A DNA stretch of 64,000 nucleotides from Micromonospora ferruginea. GTDB taxonomy: Bacteria > Actinomycetota > Actinomycetes > Mycobacteriales > Micromonosporaceae. Position numbers and translations under genes: made by a program. Shown piece by piece: positions 43,255 to 51,351 of the stretch. The notes beneath the pieces are model-generated. The model saw nothing but the letters and a program-made list of their open reading frames with translations. It searched no databases and was not told the origin of the DNA. The stretch lies in assembly GCF_013694245.2 (NCBI RefSeq), contig NZ_CP059322.2, forward strand, positions 1,112,001 through 1,176,000. Reading direction: 5' to 3'. How positions within the stretch are numbered: the stretch's first letter is position 1; the number at the start of each line of letters is the position of its first letter.

Positions 43255-44544
43255 GTGGCCGAACGCGACCATGACACCTCCCGTTCCCCACTGACCCGGG
43301 TCGTCGAGCGGGGTGGGCACGTGCTGTCCACAGCCCGCGAGGAAGGTGGCGCGTTCGGGCGCGACCGGCGGCGTCAGCTCGAACTCATCGTGGTGATCGC
43401 CGTGCAGGCCGGGCTGGCGGCGGGGCTGGCCGCCCTGCTGGCAGCCCGGCTCGGACCCGGGGCACACGTGTTCGCCCCGGCCGCGGCGGTCGGCACCATC
43501 GCCACCGCGATCGGTCAGCGGGTCCGGCGCACCGTCGAACTGCTCGCCGGCGTCGGCGTCGGCATCGTGGTCAGCGACGTGCTGCGCTACTTCCTCGGCA
43601 CCGGCGTCGTGCAGACCGGCCTGGTGGTCACCGTGGCCATCGCCGTCGCGCTGCTGGTCGCGGGGCGCGGGGGCGCGCTGGTCGGCCAGGCCGGCGGCAC
43701 CGCCGTCCTGATCGCCACCCTGGCCCCGGCTGACCAGAACCTGGAGGTGCCCCGAATAGTCGACGCCCTGATCGGCGGCCTGTCGGGACTTCTCGTGGTG
43801 GCGGTGCTGCTGCCGGTGAACCCGCTGCGGGTGCTCGACAACTCGGCCCGACCCGTCATCTCGGGACTGACCCGCCAGCTCGACGCCATCGCGGAGGCGC
43901 AGACGCGCCGGGACGCGGAAGCGGCGAAGCGTGCCCTGCAGGCGTTGCGCGATCTCGGTCCGGACGTCGGCCGGCTCACCGACGCGCTCAGCGGCGCCCA
44001 GGAGGTGGTCACCATCGCGCCGGCCCGGTGGCGCCGTCGCCAACACTTCCACCGGTACGCCGGCGCCCTGGGTCACCTCGAACAGGTGATCCTCTACACC
44101 CGCTCGGTGGCGCGGAGTTCCGTCAGCGCCCTGGAGCACGACGAGCCCATCCCGCCGGCGTTGCCCGCGGCCCTGTCCCGACTCGCCGCCGCCCTGCGTG
44201 AGCTGCACCAGGCGTGCCGCGACGAACAGGACTTCGGCCGCACCGACCACCTCGTCCTGGAGAGCGCCGAGTGCCTCGGCCGGGCCTGGGGGCAGGGCGT
44301 GCGCTCGATCGGCGAGTCGATGATCAACGACGTTCGCACGGCCGGCAGTGAGGTGCTGCGCGCCGCGGGCCACCCGACGGCGGAATCCAACGACCTGGTG
44401 CGGAGGGCGACCACGGCCGGTGAGGTCCAGACCCGCCCGCCGGCGCGGGCGCAGCGGTACCTGCCGGTGTCCCGCCAGGGTCGGCGAGCTCGGCTCCGGC
44501 CACCCGCACGCCGACGCGCTCCGACCGACCACCACCCCCGCTGA
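43255..44544 (+). CDS. FUSC-type aromatic-acid exporter-like membrane protein
   Basis: The 429-residue protein starts at GTG 43255 after CAGGAGGGC. Five or six hydrophobic segments fill about residues 35-190 (LIVVIAVQAGLAAGLAALL, ELLAGVGVGIVVSDVLRYFL, GLVVTVAIAVALLVAG). A long soluble C-terminal part follows with helical stretches and a very basic tail. This is the layout of FUSC/aromatic acid exporter proteins in actinomycetes. It lies between the glucanase island and the polyketide cluster. It might export a cluster product or have a housekeeping role; nothing in the sequence decides this. Confidence 0.75.
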   Translation: MAERDHDTSRSPLTRVVERGGHVLSTAREEGGAFGRDRRRQLELIVVIAVQAGLAAGLAALLAARLGPGAHVFAPAAAVGTIATAIGQRVRRTVELLAGVGVGIVVSDVLRYFLGTGVVQTGLVVTVAIAVALLVAGRGGALVGQAGGTAVLIATLAPADQNLEVPRIVDALIGGLSGLLVVAVLLPVNPLRVLDNSARPVISGLTRQLDAIAEAQTRRDAEAAKRALQALRDLGPDVGRLTDALSGAQEVVTIAPARWRRRQHFHRYAGALGHLEQVILYTRSVARSSVSALEHDEPIPPALPAALSRLAAALRELHQACRDEQDFGRTDHLVLESAECLGRAWGQGVRSIGESMINDVRTAGSEVLRAAGHPTAESNDLVRRATTAGEVQTRPPARAQRYLPVSRQGRRARLRPPARRRAPTDHHPR

Positions 44545-44676
44545 CCGGAACGGCCGCCGGACGGCCGACGAGGGTGGACACGCCTCGCCGGTGTCGACCG
44601 GACGGGCCCGTCCAGCCGGCTTCCAACGCTCCTCGAGCCCCCACCGCGACGGTGGACGGGAGCCGAGGAGGTAACT

Positions 44677-45453
44677 GTGCGGATCATCGACCTGTCGTCC
44701 CCGATCGACGCGTCGGCGTACGAGCCGGACCCGGTCGGGCACGAGGTGCTCAGCCCGCGCGAGGGCGCGCTGCACATGAGCGCGGAGATGCGTGAGCACT
44801 TCGGACTGGAGTTCGACCCGGACGTGTTGCCCGACGGCGAGTTCCTCTCCCTGGACCGGCTCACGCTGACCAGTCACACCGGCACCCACGTGGACGCGCC
44901 CTCCCACTACGGCAGCCGGGCCGGCTACGGCGACGGGGTGCCCCGGCACGTCGACCAGTTGCCGCTGGAGTGGTTCCACCGGCCCGGGCTGGTGCTGGAC
45001 GTGGCGCGCGACGAGGCCGGCGTGATCGGGGCGGCGGACCTGGAGAAGGAGTTCGCCCGCATCGGCCGCCGGCCGGAGCCGCAGGACATCGTGCTGCTGC
45101 GGACCGGGGCGAGCGCCTGGGCCGGCACCGCCCGCTACTTCACCGACTTCGTCGGCCTGGACGGGCCGGCGGTGCACCTGCTGCTCGACGCCGGCGTGCG
45201 GGTGATCGGCACGGACGCGTTCAGCCTCGACGCCCCGTTCCCGACGATCCTGCGGCGCTGGCAGGCCACCGGGGACCCGGCGGTGCTCTGGCCCGCGCAC
45301 GTCGCCGGGCGGGACCGCGAGTACTGCCAGGTGGAGCGCCTGGCGAACCTGGAGGCGCTGCCCCCGTACGGATTCCGGGTGGTCTGTTTCCCGGTGCGGC
45401 TGGTGGGGGCGGGGGCCGGCTGGACCCGGGCCGTCGCGCTGCTGGACGAGTGA
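44677..45453 (+). CDS. cyclase/kynurenine formamidase-like metal-dependent hydrolase
   Basis: The GTG at 44677 follows GAGGAGGT at ideal spacing. The 258-residue protein has the signature SHTGTHVDAPSHY (about residues 67-80), the metal-binding HxGTHxDxPxH motif of the kynurenine formamidase/cyclase family. DAFSLDAPFPT and WPAHVAGRDR follow. Family members hydrolyse amide or formamide bonds with zinc or manganese. It is the first gene of the pyrrolopyrrole arm and precedes the adenylation enzyme by 29 bp. In a kosinostatin-type route it could open or trim a nicotinate-derived ring, but that is speculation. Confidence 0.85.
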   Translation: MRIIDLSSPIDASAYEPDPVGHEVLSPREGALHMSAEMREHFGLEFDPDVLPDGEFLSLDRLTLTSHTGTHVDAPSHYGSRAGYGDGVPRHVDQLPLEWFHRPGLVLDVARDEAGVIGAADLEKEFARIGRRPEPQDIVLLRTGASAWAGTARYFTDFVGLDGPAVHLLLDAGVRVIGTDAFSLDAPFPTILRRWQATGDPAVLWPAHVAGRDREYCQVERLANLEALPPYGFRVVCFPVRLVGAGAGWTRAVALLDE

Positions 45454-45482
45454 GCGCCGTGCCGACCCGGAGAGGACCTGTG

Positions 45483-46964
45483 ATGACCGCGCACTCCGCC
45501 CTGGTGGACAGCGTCGTCCGCACCGCCCGTACCCATCCCTGGCTGACCGCGCTGGTCTGGCGGGACCGGACGGTCAGCTACGGCGACCTGGTCGACCTGG
45601 CCGCGGCGGCCACCGACCGGTTGGCGGCGCTCGACCTGGCCGACGACGAGCCGGTGGGCGTGCTGGCCGAGAAGTCGCCGGAGGCCGTGGCCACCATCCT
45701 CGGCGTGCTGCGCGCCGGCCGGCCGTTCCTGCTGCCCGCCGCCAGCCTGCCGTCGGCGACCCTGCGCGAGCTGTTCGGCCAGGCCGGCTGCCGGCACGTG
45801 CTGTCGCCCCGGGACACCCTGCGGCTACCCGACGTGCCGGCCGGACGGGTGCCGCACGGCACCTCGTTCATGCTGACCACGTCCGGTTCCACCGGCCTGC
45901 CGAAGGTCGTCCCGCTCGACGCGGCGGCGGTGGACCGGTTCGTCGCCTGGGCCGGGGACCGGTTCGGCATCGGTCCCGGGGTCCGGGTGCTCAACTACGC
46001 GCCGCTCAACTTCGACCTCTGCCTGCTCGACGTCTGGACCACCTTGAGCCGGGGCGGCACGGTGGTGCTGGTCGACCCCGACCAGGCGTTGCAGCCGGCG
46101 GCGCTGGCCGACCTGGTGGCCCGGGAACGGGTGTCGGTGGTGCAGGCGGTGCCGATGCTGTTCGGTCTCCTCGCCGGCCCGGACGTCGACCCCGGTGACG
46201 CGCGGGTGTTCCCGCACGTCGAGCACGCCATCTTCACCGGCGACACGATGCCGGCGCGGCTGCTGCGCCGGCTGCCGACCGCGTTCCCGTCGGCGCGCCT
46301 GTACAACCTGTACGGCTGCACCGAGACCAACGACAGCTTCCTGCACGAGGTGGACCGCGCCGGCCCGCTCGACGGGCCGGTGCCGTTGGGCGAGCCGCTG
46401 CCCGGGGTCGACGCCGCGGTGGTCGGCCCGGACGGCGCGCTCGTCGACGGGCCGGGCGCCGGGGAGCTGTGGGTGCGTACCCCGTTCCAGAGCGGTGGCT
46501 ACCTGGGCGCCGCCGCGGGCGGCGACCGGTTCGGCGCGGACCCGTCCGGCCGGCCGGGTCCGGCCTGGTACCGCAGCGGGGACCTGGTCCGCCGGGACGC
46601 CGACGGGCGGCTGTTCCTCGTCGGCCGGGACGACCACCGGGTGAAGGTACGCGGCGTCGGGGTCGACCTGGCCGAGGTGGAACAGACCCTGCTCGACCAT
46701 CCCGACGCGGCCGACGCCGTGGTGCTCGCGGTGCCCGACGCGCTGGTCGGGTCGCGGCTGCACGCCGTGGTCCACCGGCGGCCCGGCACCGGCCTGAACA
46801 GCCTCGGCCTGCGCCGGCACTGCGCCGGGGTGCTTCCGCGCGGCGCCATCCCGGAGACGGTCCGGGTGGTCGACGCCCCGTTCCCGCGTACCTCCACCGG
46901 CAAGGTCGACCGCCTCGCGGTACGGCAGGCACACCTCACAAGCGGCCTCCCGGAAGGAGCCTGA
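45483..46964 (+). CDS. discrete adenylation enzyme (acyl-AMP ligase) for a carrier-bound building block
   Basis: The 493-residue class I adenylate-forming enzyme has FMLTTSGSTGLPKVVPL (about 125-141), YNLYGCTETND, WYRSGDLVRRDADG and the terminal lysine region RTSTGKVDRL. GTG and ATG starts are adjacent; the ATG at 45483 is used. It is followed one base later by the PCP gene. In the published kosinostatin system a discrete adenylation enzyme and PCP make a PCP-bound building block in parallel to the type II PKS, not a PKS starter. The gene pair here fits that. The substrate, nicotinate-derived or other, is not readable from the sequence. Confidence 0.88.
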   Translation: MTAHSALVDSVVRTARTHPWLTALVWRDRTVSYGDLVDLAAAATDRLAALDLADDEPVGVLAEKSPEAVATILGVLRAGRPFLLPAASLPSATLRELFGQAGCRHVLSPRDTLRLPDVPAGRVPHGTSFMLTTSGSTGLPKVVPLDAAAVDRFVAWAGDRFGIGPGVRVLNYAPLNFDLCLLDVWTTLSRGGTVVLVDPDQALQPAALADLVARERVSVVQAVPMLFGLLAGPDVDPGDARVFPHVEHAIFTGDTMPARLLRRLPTAFPSARLYNLYGCTETNDSFLHEVDRAGPLDGPVPLGEPLPGVDAAVVGPDGALVDGPGAGELWVRTPFQSGGYLGAAAGGDRFGADPSGRPGPAWYRSGDLVRRDADGRLFLVGRDDHRVKVRGVGVDLAEVEQTLLDHPDAADAVVLAVPDALVGSRLHAVVHRRPGTGLNSLGLRRHCAGVLPRGAIPETVRVVDAPFPRTSTGKVDRLAVRQAHLTSGLPEGA

Positions 46965-46965
46965 G

Positions 46966-47229
46966 TTGCAGCACGCACCGGTCATCGCCCAGTTCATCGT
47001 CGAGGAGTTCCTGCCCGACGTCCCGCCCGCCGAGCTGGACGTCGACCTCGACCTGATCGACAACGGGGTCATCGACAGCCTCGGCCTGCTCAAGGTGATC
47101 GCCTGGTTGGAGGAACGCTTCGGCATCGCCGCCGACCAGGTCGAACTCGCGCCGGAGCACTTCCGCTCGATCCGCGCGATCGACGCGTTCCTGGCCCGCG
47201 CCGGGACCGAGCCGGCCGAGGCGAAGTAG
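46966..47229 (+). CDS. discrete peptidyl carrier protein
   Basis: An 87-residue acidic helical protein with the phosphopantetheine site NGVIDSLGLLK (Ser38). The start is a rare TTG at 46966, supported by GGAAGGAG upstream and by the preceding gene stop at 46962-46964; no ATG or GTG fits the N-terminus (QHAPVIAQFIVEEFLPD). It is the likely partner of the adenylation enzyme immediately upstream and of the acyl-CoA dehydrogenase downstream. Confidence 0.9.
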   Translation: MQHAPVIAQFIVEEFLPDVPPAELDVDLDLIDNGVIDSLGLLKVIAWLEERFGIAADQVELAPEHFRSIRAIDAFLARAGTEPAEAK

Positions 47230-47231
47230 AC

Positions 47232-48272
47232 GTGCACCCGGCGATCACCGCGCTGCTCGCGCCGCGCCAGCCGGTCGACCTGCCGGCGTGGCGCTCCCTC
47301 TGGGACGCGCTGCACGCCGGCGCGCTGCGGCGCGGCGAGGCGGTGGCGCTGCTGGCGTCGCTCGCCACCAGTCCACCGGACGCGGAGACGGCGGAGGCGC
47401 TGCTGGACTCGTTGAACGAGCGGCGCCAGCCGGCCCGGCCGGTGCCCGGCGGGTGCGTCAACGTCGTCGGCACCGGTGGTGGTCCCCGGACGTTCAACGT
47501 GTCCACCGCGGCGGCGTTCGTGGCGGCCGCGACCGGCCTGCCGGTGGTGAAGACGGGCGCCCGCGCCTACAGCGGTGGGCGGGGGGCGTTCGACCTGCTG
47601 GAACTGCTCGGCATCCCGCTCGCCTCCGGCTACGACGAGCTGGCGGACGCGGTGGACCGCCACGGCCTGGCCTTCGCCGGCTACTTCGTCTACCCGGCGG
47701 AGGTGGCGTTGCTGGCCCGCGCCGTGGTGCCGCTGCAACTGCGGGAGGTCGGCCGTTTCGTCAACGTGCTGGGTCCGGTCCTCGCGGCGGCGCCGGCGAC
47801 CGCGCAGCTCACCGGCGTCTCCGACCTCGGCGTGCTGGACCTGCTGCGCCGGCTGGCCGTCCGCCGCGGCGGCGCCCGGGTCTGGTTCTGCACCAACGAC
47901 GCCGGGGCGGACGAGCTGACCGGCTTCGCGGACGACGTGCTGCACCCCGCCGGCGGGCCGTCCGTCCGGCTGGCCGACCTGGGGCTGCCGGCCACCACGG
48001 GCAGCCTGGCCGACCTGCGTCCGACGCCGCCCGGCACCGACCCGGTGGCGGACTTCCACGACGTGCTGGCCGGCCGGCGCGGCCCGGTCGCCACCCACGT
48101 GGTCTGCCTGAACGCGGCCGCCATGCGGGTGGTGGCGGATCCGGGCACCCGCTGGACGGACGCCCTGGCCGCGGCCGGGGAGGCGGTCGCCTCGGGGGCC
48201 GCGCTGGACCTGCTCAACCGGATGCGCGCGGGGCGGCCCGGGCGGCGTAGGGCGGTGGCCGCCGGTGGCTGA
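47232..48272 (+). CDS. TrpD-like (anthranilate phosphoribosyltransferase family) enzyme of the pyrrolopyrrole arm
   Basis: The 346-residue protein has the glycosyltransferase family 3 layout. The PRPP loop reads GTGGGPRTFNVSTAAAF (from residue 80), where genuine TrpD has GTGGD. The acceptor-site motif reads VVKTGARAYSGGRG (Lys107-Arg111), where TrpD has KHGNR; the His and Asn that contact anthranilate are gone. A DE pair (GADELTG) for metal binding remains. It therefore probably adds phosphoribosyl to an acceptor other than anthranilate. In kosinostatin, ribose carbon enters the pyrrolopyrrole by tryptophan-like chemistry, and this enzyme would start that. It lies 3 bp after the PCP gene and overlaps the TrpA-like gene by 8 bp. 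Confidence 0.88.
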   Translation: MHPAITALLAPRQPVDLPAWRSLWDALHAGALRRGEAVALLASLATSPPDAETAEALLDSLNERRQPARPVPGGCVNVVGTGGGPRTFNVSTAAAFVAAATGLPVVKTGARAYSGGRGAFDLLELLGIPLASGYDELADAVDRHGLAFAGYFVYPAEVALLARAVVPLQLREVGRFVNVLGPVLAAAPATAQLTGVSDLGVLDLLRRLAVRRGGARVWFCTNDAGADELTGFADDVLHPAGGPSVRLADLGLPATTGSLADLRPTPPGTDPVADFHDVLAGRRGPVATHVVCLNAAAMRVVADPGTRWTDALAAAGEAVASGAALDLLNRMRAGRPGRRRAVAAGG

Positions 48273-49086
48273 CTTCTTCGCCGGCCGTCGGGGCGCGGCG
48301 CCCGGCCTGGCGGTGTTCCTCACCGCCGGCGATCCGCCCGTCGACCGCCTGGCCGAGCTGGTCGAGCTGCTCGACGAGCGGGGCGTCGACTGTCTGGAGC
48401 TGGCGGTGCCGTTTCCCGACTCGGTCACCGACGGGCCGGTGCTGCGCCGGGCCGCCCGGCGGGCCCTGGACCGGGGCACCGACGCCGACGAGGTGCTCGC
48501 GTTCGTGGCACAGGTCCGCCCGCGGCTGCGCCGGACGCGGATCGCGTTGCTGGCCGACTGGCGGCACACCGTGCGCCCGGTCGGGGAGCGGGCCTTCGTC
48601 CGCCGGGTCGCCGACGCCGGCGCGGACGGGCTGCTGGTGCACGCCCTGCCGCCCCGGCTGCGCGCCGCCCACCTGGCGCACGCCGCCGACGCGGGCCTGC
48701 CGGTGGTCACCACCTGCTACGCCACCTCGTCGGCGTCGGTGCGCGCCGCCGCCGCCCGCGACGCCGGCGCCTACGTCTACCTCGTCGCCACGCACGGCCG
48801 CAGCGGGACCGCGCCGGAGCGCGGGTACGGCGCGCTGCGCGCCGCCGTCGACGGGCTGCGGGCCGCCGGCTCCGCCCCGATCGCGGTCGGCTTCGGCGTC
48901 CGCGATGCCGCGGACGTGCGGCAGATCGGCGCGGCCGGCGCGGACGCCGCCGTCGTCGGAACCGCCGCGGCGCTGGCCGTCGAGCGGACCGAACGGACCG
49001 GCCAGGACCTGCTGGCCGGGTTCGACACCTTCCTGCGATCAATGGCGATCGTCAGCCGACCCGCACAGAAGGGGACAGACCGATGA
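48265..49086 (+). CDS. TrpA-like (tryptophan synthase alpha family) lyase
   Basis: The 273-residue TIM-barrel protein starts at GTG 48265. It has FLTAGDPP, CLELAVPFPDSVTDGP and VGFGVRDAADV, the alpha-subunit motifs. Glu45 and Asp56 occupy the places of the two catalytic acids (Glu49 and Asp60 in Salmonella), so retro-aldol chemistry is probably retained. The usual IGVPFSDP is altered to LAVPFPDS. There is no TrpB in the window, so it probably works alone, like BX1/TSG-type lyases, on an indole-glycerol-phosphate-like intermediate. Overlaps with both neighbours indicate coupled translation. Confidence 0.87.
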   Translation: MADFFAGRRGAAPGLAVFLTAGDPPVDRLAELVELLDERGVDCLELAVPFPDSVTDGPVLRRAARRALDRGTDADEVLAFVAQVRPRLRRTRIALLADWRHTVRPVGERAFVRRVADAGADGLLVHALPPRLRAAHLAHAADAGLPVVTTCYATSSASVRAAAARDAGAYVYLVATHGRSGTAPERGYGALRAAVDGLRAAGSAPIAVGFGVRDAADVRQIGAAGADAAVVGTAAALAVERTERTGQDLLAGFDTFLRSMAIVSRPAQKGTDR

Positions 49087-49457
49087 TCATCCGGGAACTG
49101 GATGAGGTGACCACGGTGGACTGGGGCAACGGTCTCAGTCGGCGGTTCCTGCTCGAATCGGACGGCATGGGCTACACGATCACGGACACCACCGTCCGGG
49201 CCGGCACGATGGCCCGGCTGCAGTACCGCCGGCACCTCGAGGCCTGCTACTGCATCGAGGGCGAGGGCAGCGTCATCGACCTGGCCGGCAACACCCATCC
49301 GATCCGGCCGGGCGTGATGTACGCGCTGGACAAGCACGACGCGCACTGCCTGGTCGCCGGTCCGGACGCCGACCTGCGCCTGGTGTGCGTGTTCACCCCG
49401 GCGCTGCACGGGGGCGAGCAGCACAGCATCGACCCGGACGGCTTCTCGCAGTACTGA
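49083..49457 (+). CDS. ectoine synthase (EctC)-like cupin without ectoine pathway partners
   Basis: The 124-residue protein follows EctC along nearly its whole length: MIIRELDEV at the start, SRRFLLESDGMGYTI, HLEACYCIEGEGSV, and PGVMYALDKHDAH with LRLVCVF. EctC closes a cyclic amidine from N-acetyl-diaminobutyrate by loss of water. No ectA, ectB or ectD is present. It overlaps the TrpA-like stop (ATGA) inside the pyrrolopyrrole arm. Because kosinostatin contains a bicyclic amidine, formation of that amidine is an attractive but unproven role. The family is secure. Confidence 0.9.
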   Translation: MIIRELDEVTTVDWGNGLSRRFLLESDGMGYTITDTTVRAGTMARLQYRRHLEACYCIEGEGSVIDLAGNTHPIRPGVMYALDKHDAHCLVAGPDADLRLVCVFTPALHGGEQHSIDPDGFSQY

Positions 49458-49513
49458 TCGGCGTGCGCCGGGCGGCGTACGCGTAGCGACCACGACCTCG
49501 TTGGAGTCGACAA

Positions 49514-50653
49514 GTGATCTCATGGACCGCTGACCAGGACGCCCTGCGAAACGGTCTGGGGCCCTGGCTCCACGTGCTCAACGACGAGCACGTGGAGCTG
49601 GACGCCCGGGCCGAGTTCCCCCGCGCCAAGTGGGAGGCGGTCCGTCGGGCCGGGCTGCTCGGCCTTCCGATCGGGGAGCGCTGGGGTGGCCTCGGGCAGG
49701 ACCTGCCCACCACCATGTACGTCCTGGAGGGGCTCGGCGAGGGCTGCCGGGACGCCGGGCTCAACTTCTCCGTCACCACCCACCTGGTCAGCACCGGAAT
49801 CGCGGTGCAGCGCTTCGGCTCGCCCGCGCTGCGCGACCGCTACCTGCCCGACGTCGCCTCCGGCGCGGTGATCGGCGCCCACGCGATCACCGAGCCGGAC
49901 AGCGGCTCCGACGCGCTGGCCATGCGGACCCGGGCGGTGCGCGACGGCGACCACTTCGTGCTCACCGGCCAGAAGGCGTTCGTCAGCAACGGCCCGGTCG
50001 CCGACGTCGTGGTCGTCTACGCCCGCACCTCCGAGCAGGGCGGACCGCTCGGGGTCACCGCCTTCCTGGTGGAGCGGGACACGCCCGGACTGGTCGTCGG
50101 TCCGCCCACGGCCAAGATGGGGCTGCGTACCTCGCCGTTCGGCGAGCTGTACCTGGACGGCGCACGGGTGCCGGCGGCCAACGTGGTCGGATCCGTCGGC
50201 GGCGGCTTCCTCGTGCTGGACCACGTGATGAAGTGGGAGATCCTCTGCGGCTTCGCGGTCAACGCCGGCGAGATGCGGGCCCGGGTGGACCGCTGCCGGG
50301 AGTACGCCCGCGGCCGGACCCAGTTCGGCCGGCCGATCGGCACGTTCCAGGCGGTCGCGCACCGGATCGTCGACATGGAGATCGGGGTACGCACCGCGCG
50401 GGCGCTGCTCTTCGGTGCGGCCGCCCGGATGGCGGCCGGCGCCACCGTCACCACCGACATCGCCGTGGCGAAGGTGGTGGCCAGCGAGGCGAACCTCGCG
50501 TCCGCCCTGGCCGCCGTGCAGATCTTCGGCGGCAACGGCTACACCACGGAGTACGGCGTCGAGAAGGAGCTGCGCAACGCGGTCGCCGGCACCATCTACT
50601 CCGGCACCTCGGAGACGCAGCGCAACCGCATCGCCGCCATGCTGGGGCTCTGA
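49514..50653 (+). CDS. acyl-CoA dehydrogenase family flavoenzyme
   Basis: The 379-residue protein has the family pattern: an N-terminal helical domain, GAHAITEPDSGSDALAM (FAD/substrate loop), LTGQKAFVSNGPVADV, then RTQFGRPIGTFQAVAHRIVDM and IFGGNGYTTEYGVEKELR. The segment that normally reads YEGT, with the catalytic Glu of many acyl-CoA dehydrogenases, is IYSGTSETQ with Ser363. The base may therefore sit elsewhere, as in some subfamilies. Carrier-acting members, such as those that oxidise prolyl-PCP, are known in natural-product pathways. Here it probably desaturates the PCP-bound unit. GTG start; the TrpF-like gene follows 3 bp later. Confidence 0.88.
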   Translation: MISWTADQDALRNGLGPWLHVLNDEHVELDARAEFPRAKWEAVRRAGLLGLPIGERWGGLGQDLPTTMYVLEGLGEGCRDAGLNFSVTTHLVSTGIAVQRFGSPALRDRYLPDVASGAVIGAHAITEPDSGSDALAMRTRAVRDGDHFVLTGQKAFVSNGPVADVVVVYARTSEQGGPLGVTAFLVERDTPGLVVGPPTAKMGLRTSPFGELYLDGARVPAANVVGSVGGGFLVLDHVMKWEILCGFAVNAGEMRARVDRCREYARGRTQFGRPIGTFQAVAHRIVDMEIGVRTARALLFGAAARMAAGATVTTDIAVAKVVASEANLASALAAVQIFGGNGYTTEYGVEKELRNAVAGTIYSGTSETQRNRIAAMLGL

Positions 50654-50656
50654 CCG

Positions 50657-51319
50657 GTGCCGCTGGTCAAGGTCTGCGGGGCGGGTACGGCGGCGGAGGT
50701 GGCGCTGCTGCGCGCCCTCGGCGTCGACCTGGTGGGTGTCTGGTGCGGGGTGGCCGGCGGCGCGCACGACCTGCCGGCCGGGCGGGCCGCCCGGGTGGTC
50801 CGCCGCGGTGCCGTCGCGGGTGGCCCGCGCCCGGTCCTGGTCACCACGCTCGCCGACGGTGCCCGGATCGGCGAGGTGCTCCGGCGTACCGGTGCGAGCT
50901 GGGTGCAGTTGCACGGCTGGCAGCCTCCGGCGCTGGTGCGCCGGCTCAAGGCCGAGGCCGAGGCGACCGTGGTCAAGGTGCTGCACGTGCGGGACGGTCG
51001 CTGTCCGGAGGCGCCGCTGGTGCCGGCGTACGAGCGGGCGGGCACCGACCTGTTCCTGCTCGACGCGCTCGGCGCGGACGGTCGCGTCGGCAGCACCGGC
51101 ACCACGATCGGGGTGGCGGACGTGCTGTCGGTGGTCGCGCGGTGCAGCCGCCCGTTCCTGCTGGCCGGTGGCATCGCCGCCGCGCACCGCGGGGCGTACG
51201 ACGCGGTGGTCGCGCATCCGCTCTTCCGCGGGGTCGACGTGGACAGCGCGGCGCGTGGCGCCGACGGCCGGTTCGACGGCCGGCGGATCGCGGCGCTGGT
51301 GGACGCCTGGGCAACGTGA
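50657..51319 (+). CDS. TrpF-like (phosphoribosylanthranilate isomerase family) enzyme
   Basis: The 220-residue barrel starts at GTG. It begins PLVKVCGAGTAAEVALL, keeping the catalytic Cys7 of TrpF (usually VKICG). LFLLDAL near residue 130 keeps the catalytic Asp, and LLAGGIAA corresponds to the LAGGL phosphate loop. Amadori rearrangement of a phosphoribosyl-amine is expected. It is separated by 3 bp from the dehydrogenase gene and by 32 bp from the TrpC-like gene. The scattered order D-A-EctC-ACAD-F-C differs from a primary trp operon. Confidence 0.87.
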   Translation: MPLVKVCGAGTAAEVALLRALGVDLVGVWCGVAGGAHDLPAGRAARVVRRGAVAGGPRPVLVTTLADGARIGEVLRRTGASWVQLHGWQPPALVRRLKAEAEATVVKVLHVRDGRCPEAPLVPAYERAGTDLFLLDALGADGRVGSTGTTIGVADVLSVVARCSRPFLLAGGIAAAHRGAYDAVVAHPLFRGVDVDSAARGADGRFDGRRIAALVDAWAT

Positions 51320-51351
51320 GGACCGGCCCCGGCCGGACGAGGGGAGTGACG

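Noticed and set aside
45483..50653. Adenylation enzyme, PCP and acyl-CoA dehydrogenase as a prolyl-to-pyrrolyl starter system for the PKS.
   Set aside because: The trio alone would fit, but the linked TrpD/A/F/C- and EctC-like genes match the kosinostatin pyrrolopyrrole route better, where the PCP unit is not the PKS starter.
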